Shown: positions 1 to 6,244 of the stretch, one piece after another
Position numbering within the stretch: position 1 is the stretch's first letter
Layout: every line of letters starts with the position of its first letter
Assembly (NCBI GenBank): GCA_009778375.1
Contig: WRJW01000214.1
Location: 1-19,539, forward strand
DNA: 19,539 nt
From: Bacteroidota bacterium
GTDB taxonomy: Bacteria > Bacteroidota > Bacteroidia > Bacteroidales > UBA932
Reading direction: 5' to 3'
Notes under the pieces: generated by a model
What the model saw: only the letters and a program-made list of their open reading frames with translations
Database searches by the model: none
What the model was told of the DNA's origin: nothing
Program-made: the position numbers and the translations under genes

Positions 1-433
1 TTAAATCAAAATTTTCTAAATACGCATATTGATATTTTTCATTCCAATCAGTTATGAGTTCAGCTTCCAGTGGTAAAAAATACTGACATTGATTTGCTTT
101 AACATAATTATAGGAGGTTTCTGCTGACAAGTAAAACTTAACTCTTCGGGTTGAGGGCTTTTTTTTTATAAAATATTTTTCTTCAAATTTGATATGATAT
201 CCTGTAAGAGATTTATACACTCCATCTCCGAAATTAAAAAGATAAGCCACTGAACATTGCGAAGAAAAATGACTATAGCGATATTCATATCCAAACTCTA
301 ATCCCGGATAAATAGGATTTAGCAGCCTTGTTGGAGTAAAAAATATGCGATGCTTACCCCAATCTTCATTTTGTGCTTTTAAAGGTAATGGGAGCCAAAG
401 AAATATAATTGCACTTAAACAAATTTTTTTCAT
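1..433 (-). CDS. Secreted or outer-membrane protein, 5' part only
   Basis: The reverse strand is open from an ATG at 433 to the window edge, about 144 codons, with no stop; the gene runs off the left end. The N-terminus is a clear signal peptide: MKK, a hydrophobic core (ICLSAIIFLWLPLPL) and an Ala-containing KAQ cleavage region. The mature part alternates aromatic and polar residues (RIFFTPTRLLNPIYPGLEFG, later GYEYRYSH and QCSVAYLFNFGDG), which fits beta strands of an outer-membrane barrel or a related envelope protein. A strong ribosome-binding site GGAGG lies at 444-448, ten bases before the start, and fixes the start codon. I do not recognise the exact family. It lies outside the putative element and is AT-rich. 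A soluble periplasmic protein remains possible. Confidence 0.75.
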   Translation of the reverse strand, partial: MKKICLSAIIFLWLPLPLKAQNEDWGKHRIFFTPTRLLNPIYPGLEFGYEYRYSHFSSQCSVAYLFNFGDGVYKSLTGYHIKFEEKYFIKKKPSTRRVKFYLSAETSYNYVKANQCQYFLPLEAELITDWNEKYQYAYLENFDL

Positions 434-717
434 TCTTGTTTTACCTCCAAAAAATAGTAGTAAAAGGTTCAAAAGGTATAAACACAGTAATGTAAATAAA
501 TGTTTTTCCATTTTTTTTGGTGTTAGAAATCAATTTCAGATAGTAAATACTTTCGTTTATTTATTTAGATGCACAAACCAGCGAAAATGCTGCATCAAAG
601 ATAAAAATTTCATCAATAATTTTGCTTTTCTTCACTCAATTGTAAAATTCAAGTATTTAAAAATTAAAACGTTATCACAGATTTTGCCCGTTTTTAGTAT
701 ATCCATGGGTGTTGCTT
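434..717. other. AT-rich intergenic stretch, no gene seen
   Basis: This stretch lies between the start of the envelope protein gene and the DnaC-like remnant. It is AT-rich and shows no convincing coding frame. It holds the ribosome-binding site of the leftward gene and one TATCTTTG box (minus strand, 603 to 596) that could serve as its -7 element, although no matching upstream TTTG box is evident. Confidence 0.4.
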
Positions 718-840
718 TTATATGCGTTTATCTGTGGCGATTTTATCAAACGCCACCAAGTTAAACATTTCGCGCATTCGGGAGCGGAGGCGGTTGCCGT
801 AGGTGGTCTCGAGTTCACCGGTGGAAAGCAAGGGATTGCT
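718..840 (-). pseudogene. 3' remnant of a DnaC/IstB-like ATPase gene
   Basis: Read on the minus strand, this segment encodes about 35 C-terminal residues including GELETTYGNRLRSRMREMFN, then LVAFDK and a stop at 718-720. It is nearly identical to the C-terminus of the intact DnaC-like ATPase encoded at 11719-12345 (GELETLYGNRLRSRMREMFN). Nucleotide similarity is obvious across 735-830 and fades beyond about 840. No Walker motifs or start codon remain. The fragment lies outside the left end of the present element, so it is best read as the scar of an earlier related element in the same locus. A duplication of the present dnaC end is possible, but the sequence differences argue for an older or separate copy. 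Confidence 0.8.
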
Positions 841-877
841 CGCGGTGAACCGCTCGCGATCCACAGGAGGCGCGCTT

Positions 878-996
878 CAAACAAAAAATCAACGGCGTTT
901 CACGCCGAGTCTAAGCGAAATCCGAACAAAAACAAGTTTTTGTTCGGATTTCTTCTTTAACTTTTGCTCGCTTTGCGAGCGTTGATTTTTTGTTTG
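878..996. repeat. Nested palindrome with three internal hairpins
   Basis: A perfect 17-bp inverted repeat (878-894 with 980-996, CAAACAAAAAATCAACG) encloses three more perfect hairpins. These are 893-907 (CGGCGT/ACGCCG), 917-952 (17-bp arms around a two-base AA loop) and 966-980 (GCTCGC/GCGAGC). Together they form a four-way, cloverleaf-like fold of about 119 bases. The 17-bp central hairpin could terminate transcription in either direction. The structure sits directly beside the tRNA-Ser-like segment at 996-1020. Confidence 0.75.
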
Positions 997-1020
997 GCGG
1001 AGAGGGAGGCACTTGAACCT
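996..1020 (-). repeat. tRNA-Ser 3'-end-like segment (alternative left att site)
   Basis: GGCGGAGAGGGAGG (996-1009) is identical to 17922-17935, the 3' end of tRNA-Ser with its acceptor strand. Over 25 bases, extending into the T-arm region (GAACC), about 22 match 17922-17946. No complete tRNA can be folded here. Duplication of a tRNA 3' end at the far side of an integrated element is the usual signature of a tyrosine-recombinase island, so this could be attL or the scar of an older insertion into a similar target. Confidence 0.6.
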
Positions 1021-1073
1021 GCTCTATAATCTTTTACCATTCAGCGCGTTAAACTTGCAAAAATCCTGTTGTA

Positions 1074-1091
1074 CCCGAATTTGCACCCTCG
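1074..1091 (+). repeat. 18-bp direct repeat, putative attL
   Basis: CCCGAATTTGCACCCTCG occurs here and again, in the same orientation and without mismatch, at 17806-17823, about 130 bp upstream of the integrase start codon. The two copies bracket all the accessory genes. This is the best candidate for the recombination core of the element. Confidence 0.65.
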
Positions 1092-1171
1092 AAAAGGAAA
1101 CCAAAAGGCGGCAAATCGTATGGCAAAGGTACTAAGAAAAACGAAAAAAAAGCGATGGGGTCAAAATATTA

Positions 1172-2917
1172 TCAAAAATGAAGTTTTTTGAGAAACTCCT
1201 CCACATTGGACATAACTTTCAAATAATGACTATACGAACCACCAAACATACGGCCATCCTTCAAAAGAGGCCAATCATCTTGCATATCTCCTCCTTTTTT
1301 AAAAAAATTCACATATCCATTATTCTCCATCCGATAGTTTGCCGAACGCCGCCATACAAATTCTCCAAAAGGTGCCCAATCAGTGATATTTAAAATATCT
1401 GAATAATTCAATGCAGAAAGATACTCAAAAATATCAAATGCTTCGTTATAACCTCCAATACCGTCAAACAAATCTAATAAAAATTCTCGTAAAGATTTAT
1501 TCAGAAAAGTACTAAGTGGTGTATAATAGCGGCTCCCGAGCAGATCGTTAAAAGTATCTTTTTCTATTAATGAAGCATTCAGCAAATCGATTATGGGAAT
1601 CTGATTTGTAGGTTCACTATCAATCTCTATAACCTGCAATTGAAATAAAGCATTGAGAAGATGATATTTCTCATATCTTATTGCTGAAATACCTATAACA
1701 TAGAATATTACTAGAGAGCTCAAATAATGTAATTTAACTGAATCAACAACATACCTTCCTGTAATGTTTGGAGGATAGGCAAGGACACGGCATGGTTCAA
1801 TGACGATTTTTTCATTATCTATAGAAGACCATTGAACTGCTGTTTTACACATTGATACTAATAGTTCTATTGATTTTAGATGCCATATCCAATATTCATT
1901 AAACTTTTCTTTATCAACGCAGAAATCATAATTTCCTTTTTGTTTGATCATTGATGATGCCTTTTTGGTTTCTTCATCAAAAAAATCATGCAAAGATATT
2001 CTATACTCAGACTTCGCAATATATTTTTTTACCCTTGCAATGGCAATATCCTTGGTCAATGTATGATTAGCAGAAAACATATCTAATGCTTCGATAGATT
2101 CATGTAATTCAGAAAAAAAGGTGTTTGCATCCTTTATTTTTACTATACTACCTTTCCTAAATTCGTTTAACTCTTGCAGTTCACTAGACGGGTTCTTGTC
2201 TGTAAAATAATTTGCATACCTCCTATTTTTTGACCGTCTTATTAAATCAACAAGTCCCTTATCCCATTTCGCTGACCACCCACAGGTTATTATTCCGAAA
2301 TCTTCGAAGATTTGTTGTAACAATTCGTTCCATCTGACTCCATACCCAGCAAGTTCGTCAGGTGTATTACGAAACTGACAATCGAGATAATCACCATTAA
2401 CCTTTATTATCGTACAATTTGCATGAATATAGGGAATGGCACCGTCAATATCATCCTCGTTGCGAATTACCTGAGGAATGACACCCTCATTTTCAAATGC
2501 TTTCTCCAAAAGTCTGTCAAAATTCGTTGTCAGTATGACTTTGAAAAACCCCTTCTTTGTTAAACGTGCAATATATTGATGGGCAAGAGTTGGCTGTTTT
2601 AATCCTCTTTCTCTCTCATCATCAGTCGGTTCGAAATAAGGGCGCATAAGCGTTACTCTCTCTGCCTGAGTGTTAACCAATTCGGCTAATAGCGTTGAAT
2701 AATTCGGGGGAGACCCATTCTTTTCAGAAAACCAAGTCACAGGATCAGATACCTCTGTTTCACTATTCAATATGGCTAATTTTCTAATCAAATCCATAAG
2801 GACATCCCAACCGGTGGGGATCCCTGATGGTTGAGATAGACCTGATCCAAGTAACAAAGCATACACTCCTTTATTGGAATGAACGGAAAAAGAAATTGAA
2901 GTCAATAGATTATCCAT
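1172..2917 (-). CDS. SIR2-like domain protein, candidate anti-phage NADase
   Basis: The 581-aa product has an N-terminal SIR2_2-type Rossmann domain. Visible motifs are the Gly-rich nucleotide loop GSGLSQPSGIP from G24, ILTTNFDRLLE with N132, and FGIITCGWSAKWD near the end of the domain. The C-terminal 300 residues are unrecognised. Proteins of this type degrade NAD+ during phage infection in several abortive defence systems; that role is inferred here. The usual HG motif reads KVNGDYLD, with N174 where His is expected. The start at 2917 is preferred over 2968 because a TATCTTTG promoter box lies between the two ATGs. The gene stands alone, is AT-rich, and lies at the left end of the element, a usual place for defence cargo. 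Confidence 0.8.
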   Translation of the reverse strand: MDNLLTSISFSVHSNKGVYALLLGSGLSQPSGIPTGWDVLMDLIRKLAILNSETEVSDPVTWFSEKNGSPPNYSTLLAELVNTQAERVTLMRPYFEPTDDERERGLKQPTLAHQYIARLTKKGFFKVILTTNFDRLLEKAFENEGVIPQVIRNEDDIDGAIPYIHANCTIIKVNGDYLDCQFRNTPDELAGYGVRWNELLQQIFEDFGIITCGWSAKWDKGLVDLIRRSKNRRYANYFTDKNPSSELQELNEFRKGSIVKIKDANTFFSELHESIEALDMFSANHTLTKDIAIARVKKYIAKSEYRISLHDFFDEETKKASSMIKQKGNYDFCVDKEKFNEYWIWHLKSIELLVSMCKTAVQWSSIDNEKIVIEPCRVLAYPPNITGRYVVDSVKLHYLSSLVIFYVIGISAIRYEKYHLLNALFQLQVIEIDSEPTNQIPIIDLLNASLIEKDTFNDLLGSRYYTPLSTFLNKSLREFLLDLFDGIGGYNEAFDIFEYLSALNYSDILNITDWAPFGEFVWRRSANYRMENNGYVNFFKKGGDMQDDWPLLKDGRMFGGSYSHYLKVMSNVEEFLKKLHF

Positions 2918-2933
2918 AGAGATTTTTTGAACA

Positions 2934-2941
2934 CAAAGATA
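2934..2941 (-). promoter_or_regulatory. -7 box of the SIR2-like gene
   Basis: TATCTTTG on the minus strand fits the Bacteroidota -7 consensus TAnnTTTG and lies 16 bases before the ATG at 2917. No good TTTG box is seen upstream at the usual distance. Confidence 0.45.
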
Positions 2942-3070
2942 CATCACACCGTTGAAAATGGAACACATTAGTCCAATAAAGATTTTTCACCCCATTTTGA
3001 AATCACGGATATTTAGAATCACTACGAAAAAAGAGATGGATACACTGAAATGCAAGTTTTCATACACTAT

Positions 3071-3105
3071 CCATACCTTTGATACGCCTTTGCCATACCT
3101 TTGAT
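3071..3105 (+). repeat. Tandem CCATACCTTTGAT repeat with two promoter-like boxes
   Basis: CCATACCTTTGAT occurs at 3071-3083 and 3093-3105, a period of 22 bp. Each copy contains TACCTTTG, a perfect TAnnTTTG box on the plus strand. A transcript from either box would run antisense through the small gene at 3127-3333. Confidence 0.45.
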
Positions 3106-3126
3106 GTGGGCAATAGCGACGCCGGT

Positions 3127-3333
3127 TCAGTTGTTGAAGAACGGTTTTACGTGTTCGGGGTTGAGGCCGGTATAGCGGCAGAACTCGTCTATGCTGACCA
3201 ACTGTTTTTCCTCTTTATTGTAATGGGTGCGGATTCTGTCTAAAAGACGGTAGCCGTAGCGGTTGCTTTTGCCGGTGATCCGTTCAATATCCTTTGCGTA
3301 GATGCATATTCGTTTGACTTCCATAGTGGGCAT
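3127..3333 (-). CDS. Small conserved protein, possible DNA-binding
   Basis: The product is 68 aa from the ATG at 3333 (65 aa from 3324). The core (IYAKDIERITGKSNRYGYRL, then LLDRIR, LVSIDEFCRYTGL and a VKPFF tail) is basic and helical and resembles small proteins common in Bacteroidota mobile DNA. The pattern of an AKDIERITG helix followed by a basic helix hints at a helix-turn-helix, but the function is unknown. A longer frame opens at 3420; I reject that start because a TACCTTTG promoter box at 3358-3351 lies inside it. The gene is divergent from the phage-like operon at 3520, and it could regulate the shared intergenic region. Confidence 0.65.
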   Translation of the reverse strand: MPTMEVKRICIYAKDIERITGKSNRYGYRLLDRIRTHYNKEEKQLVSIDEFCRYTGLNPEHVKPFFNN

Positions 3334-3350
3334 GGTTTTCAATCCGAATA

Positions 3351-3358
3351 CAAAGGTA
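3351..3358 (-). promoter_or_regulatory. -7 box of the small gene
   Basis: TACCTTTG on the minus strand matches TAnnTTTG, 17 bases before the ATG at 3333. It helps to choose that start. No clear upstream TTTG box is visible. Confidence 0.45.
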
Positions 3359-3462
3359 CTGCTATTTAGCGGAATAATCCTACTGTTGCCCTTATTGTTC
3401 CGGTCTGTTTTCCTTGTCATGTTAGACGAATTTGCCTACTGGGTCAATTTTTGACACGCTGA

Positions 3463-3494
3463 CTTGTTGGCGGTTATCTATGCCTCTACTTTTG
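3463..3494 (+). promoter_or_regulatory. Promoter of the phage-like operon
   Basis: CTTG (3463-3466), a 20-base spacer and TACTTTTG (3487-3494) match the Bacteroidota TTTG / TAnnTTTG promoter form. The predicted transcript starts about 20 bases before the ATG at 3520. Confidence 0.6.
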
Positions 3495-3519
3495 CCCCGA
3501 ACTTTTAAACTTTTATGAT

Positions 3520-4269
3520 ATGGCACGACAAAGAGGCTTAATCAAACTAAAAGGTACCATGGGCGACATTACTTTTTACAAGAGTATTGACGGTTATTTG
3601 GCAAGGGAAAAAGGGGGCGTTGAAGCCTCCCGAATTGCCACCGACCCGGCATTTGTCCGGACTCGGGAAAACGGGGCAGAGTTTGGGAACTCGGCACAGG
3701 CCGGGAAGCTGCTGCGGGATACCCTCCGCACCCTGAGCATGAACACATCGGACAGCAGGGTAACGTCCAGACTGACTAAGACGATGGCCAAGATTAAGAA
3801 CTTGGACACGACGAGCGCCCGGGGCGAAAGGAATGTGGCAACAGGTTTAGCGACACCGGAGGGGAAGCAACTGTTAAAGGGCTTCAATTTTAACGTAAAG
3901 GCTCCACTGGGCGCTGTACTCCATGCTCCGCTCCGGTTAGCTGCTGCGGATGGGGAGATCATTATTGACGAATTGAGCCCCCTGAACGATGTAAGTATCC
4001 CGCAGGGCGCTACTCATCTCATCTTTAAAGGCGGGTATGCCGTGATTGATTTTGCTACCGGCAATGCCGCCTTAGCCATTTCTTCGCCTGTTCGCATGGA
4101 AATTGTCCCGGACGTGGACACCGTGGATTTGGTACCTGCCTCCCTCCCAGCCATTACCGGAATCAAGTTTTTGATCCTGTGCATTGAATTTGTGCAGGAG
4201 GTAAACGGGGCGGATTACTCATTGAAGAACGGCGCGTACAATGTAATGAACATTGTAGAAGTGTTGTAA
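3520..4269 (+). CDS. Unrecognised 249-aa protein with conserved KLKGT-GDITFYK start
   Basis: I do not recognise a named function. The N-terminus (LIKLKGTMGDITFYKSIDGY, then LAREKGGV and FVRTRENGAEFG) resembles a family that I recall in many Bacteroidota genomes, often near lysozyme-like genes in prophage-like regions. There is no signal peptide or transmembrane segment. Residues 1-110 are basic and Arg/Thr-rich, with an expected DNA-binding or assembly character. Residues 125-249 read as beta strands (for example GATHLIFKGGYAVIDF). It is first in a three-gene operon, 36 bases before the next gene. The operon has its own promoter and terminator and GC-richer codon use than the SIR2 and RiPP cargo. 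A structural (virion or scaffold) role is possible, but that is inference. Confidence 0.8.
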   Translation: MARQRGLIKLKGTMGDITFYKSIDGYLAREKGGVEASRIATDPAFVRTRENGAEFGNSAQAGKLLRDTLRTLSMNTSDSRVTSRLTKTMAKIKNLDTTSARGERNVATGLATPEGKQLLKGFNFNVKAPLGAVLHAPLRLAAADGEIIIDELSPLNDVSIPQGATHLIFKGGYAVIDFATGNAALAISSPVRMEIVPDVDTVDLVPASLPAITGIKFLILCIEFVQEVNGADYSLKNGAYNVMNIVEVL

Positions 4270-4305
4270 CTGTACGTATTTACAAATTAACAAACAATTT
4301 ATGTT

Positions 4306-4659
4306 ATGAAAAAGAAAGAAGATCAAACGGTAGAAGTCGAGGAGATGAACCTGATTGAACGGATGCAGGCCCCAACACCCAAATTCTTTAAGGTTGTGCG
4401 CACGGTCGGGTTAGCCATTGCCGCTGTTGGGGGCACCCTCCTGGCGGCGCCTGTTGCGATACCGGCAGGAATAGCGGCGGCAGCCGGATACATTGCTCTT
4501 GCCGGAGGCGTACTGACTGCTGTAAGTCAAGCTACCGTAGACACCTCAACCGACGCAAAGCCGAGCGCTATTGAGCAGACTCAAATGGTCAGTGCACGAA
4601 AGAGGAAGAAACCGCAAAGTGCGCGCAACACAAAACGGAAGAAAAATGAGACTGCCTGA
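4306..4659 (+). CDS. Small hydrophobic protein, holin-like
   Basis: The 117-aa product has a charged N-terminus (about 40 aa, KKKEDQTVEVEE). A Gly/Ala-rich hydrophobic block follows at about 46-87 (VGLAIAAVGGTLLAAPVAIP, then AGIAAAAGYIALAGGVLTAV), enough for two membrane segments joined by a short turn. The tail is very basic (RKRKKPQ, KRKK). This hairpin topology with a basic tail is typical of small phage holins, though no specific family is recognised. It lies 36 bases after the 249-aa gene and overlaps the next gene by 14 bases, so translation is probably coupled. It could instead be a pilot or membrane-remodelling protein. Confidence 0.65.
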   Translation: MKKKEDQTVEVEEMNLIERMQAPTPKFFKVVRTVGLAIAAVGGTLLAAPVAIPAGIAAAAGYIALAGGVLTAVSQATVDTSTDAKPSAIEQTQMVSARKRKKPQSARNTKRKKNETA

Positions 4660-4846
4660 AGCCATCCCCTCCATGTATGCGGGCACGATCGGCGGTACCC
4701 TGTTGTCGGTGTTTGGCACCATCGGGACAGCAGACGTGGTAAAGACGGCTATATGTGCGGCCATCGGGGCGGTGATTAGTTTTGTAGTATCGGCAACCAT
4801 GCGGAAGCTCTGCAACCTGAACCGCAAGGGGAGAAACAAAAACTAA
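4646..4846 (+). CDS. Small two-helix membrane protein, holin candidate
   Basis: From the ATG at 4646 the product is 66 aa. It has two hydrophobic helices (about 13-27, GTIGGTLLSVFGTIG, and about 31-52, VVKTAICAAIGAVISFVVSA) and a basic C-terminus (RKLCNLNRKGRNKN). A longer frame from 4571 runs inside the previous gene and has a composition unlike a natural N-terminus. The chosen start overlaps the upstream stop by 14 bases, which suggests translational coupling. Size and topology match class II-type holins. The endolysin gene that would use it lies 1.4 kb downstream, beyond a terminator. A strong terminator follows 60 bases after the stop. Confidence 0.65.
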   Translation: MRLPEAIPSMYAGTIGGTLLSVFGTIGTADVVKTAICAAIGAVISFVVSATMRKLCNLNRKGRNKN

Positions 4847-4908
4847 CCGACAAAACAGGTTGGAACAAACAAACGGACTGCGTTTTTGGTGGTACTTTTT
4901 CTGCAGTC

Positions 4909-4934
4909 GGGCCCTCGAAAGGGGGCCTTTTTTT
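4909..4934 (+). terminator. Rho-independent terminator of the phage-like operon
   Basis: GGCCCTC, a GAAA tetraloop and GGGGGCC (4910-4927, with a wobble pair) are followed at once by seven T's. It closes the 3520-4846 operon and isolates it from the hairpin block and the endolysin gene. Confidence 0.85.
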
Positions 4935-5120
4935 ATGGAAGTATGGGTACAACGGCATCCCCGCCTTAGAAACGCTTAGACATCTTTCCTATGGCAGGGG
5001 ACGGAATGGACAAAAGGAAACGGAATAAATCAGGCGTGAGGCTGTGTGTTGGCTTTATGCCGTAGTCTTTTGTCCACCCGTGAGGGCAAACCCGCAGGGT
5101 GCAGTTCCGGCCCCTGCCGG

Positions 5121-6168
5121 TACCTTTGTCTATGCGTTGAGAAGACAAACCTGAAAGATGGCGAATAAAAGAGAAACTGAAACAAACTGCAACAGTTCGA
5201 CAATGGCGCCACAGGCGCCAGGGCGGTAGCCCTGAAACCAACTGCGCGAAGCGCAGACAAACAACAAAAACAACGCAGGTAAAGCAGCCTTGAGCCGGAA
5301 CGGAGCAGGGAAAAAATCAGCGAAGCGATAGCGGAGGGATTTTTTTTCTGCGGAGTGAAGCGCGAGCCGCCTGCGAGCGGAGCGAGGGTGCCGGACGCGG
5401 AAAAGCCCGCCGCGAAGCGGAGCGGGAGCAAGGGCGGCGGCCGGCAACGTGGCACACGCAGGGCTGGCGCGGTTTTTGCCCAACCACAATAAGTATTGAG
5501 AAAAAAGCAAGTGTGGAGGCCGGAGTGTGTTCATTGTAAGAGTGGAGCGGAGCGAGTGCAGCGAGCGAAGCGGAACGGGATGAACACACTCAGGCCGATA
5601 CTCTTGCAAATAGACAAAGGCGTGGTGGTGTGAATGGAACGGAGAGAGTGCAGCGAGCGAAGTGGAATGAATACGACCGACACCATTAAAAAAACAATGC
5701 AATAAAAGCAGCGTAACCAAAAACTGCAAAAACCGTGACAGCCCGATAGCCCGAGCGACCCGCAGGCGAGCACAAACACAGAGCGGCGGCTGCCCCCTTT
5801 GAACACGATGGCTTGAGAAAGAGTAAATGGCTTGATTAAAAACCTTATTGGGGTAACAGGGGGCAGGAGTAGCCGCGCATGACGACCGAATGAGCGCTTG
5901 GAGGGACAAACAAGGCGCAATGCCCGTTGCGAGCACCTAACGGAGCGAGCGCAGCGAGCGTAGTGGGTTGGAGCGCAGCAATGGGCATAGCGGCGATACT
6001 TGCAAAGGCGGAGGGAAAAATACTACCCACAGCGAAGCGGAGGCGTGGAGATTTTTACCGCCGTTTATATACCTTTGCAAGTATGTTTGACCGACTAAGC
6101 GAATGAGGGAGGAATACCTTTTTACCTGCGTTGTTTTTCATGCCGGACGGACGAAGGACGGCCGGCAT
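5121..6168 (+). ncRNA. Nested hairpin array, candidate large structured RNA or origin region
   Basis: About 1.3 kb between the terminator and the endolysin gene has no believable coding frame but is dense in inverted repeats. A TACCTTTG box (5121-5128) could start a plus-strand transcript. An 18-bp perfect inverted repeat (5266-5283 with 6121-6138, AAAAACAACGCAGGTAAA) brackets the block. Inside are hairpins 5311-5318/5338-5345, 5407-5413/5434-5440, 5523-5534/5580-5591 (12 bp), 5626-5631/5680-5685, 5920-5930/5978-5988 (one wobble) and 5996-6008/6072-6084 (13 bp). Outside it are 5205-5219, 5242-5256 and 6140-6168. Loops share a GCGAAGCGGAG-like motif. A long ornate RNA, a single-strand or transfer origin, or a cluster of palindromic repeats would each fit. 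The structure is seen; the function is not known. Confidence 0.4.
5548..5968 (+). repeat. Three copies of a 28-base loop motif
   Basis: A 28-base motif (core GTGCAGCGAGCGAAG) occurs at 5548-5575, 5640-5667 (26 of 28 identical) and 5941-5968 (23 of 28). Each copy sits in the loop of a different long stem, so the loop is conserved while the stems differ. Confidence 0.75.
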
Positions 6169-6244
6169 ACCAAAAGAGAAAAGGGAAAACAGGAGTAACC
6201 ACAAAAGCGCCAACTAAGATTTAAACCTTAAAATAGAAATCATT

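Noticed and set aside
345..764. A 139-codon plus-strand frame at the left end
   Set aside because: It is antisense to the signal-peptide gene at 1-433, which has a strong ribosome-binding site, and it reads low-complexity AT-rich DNA.
1052..1181. A Lys-rich plus-strand frame spanning the 18-bp repeat (PEFAPSKRKPKGG)
   Set aside because: It has no start codon after the preceding stop, is only about 42 codons long, and the resemblance to a protein tail is not supported by any family I know.
5130..5936. A 268-codon minus-strand open frame and several overlapping frames in the hairpin block
   Set aside because: The translation is rich in Arg, Leu, Ser and Pro and repeats with the palindromes. 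There is no domain or credible start, and the stems explain the open frames.
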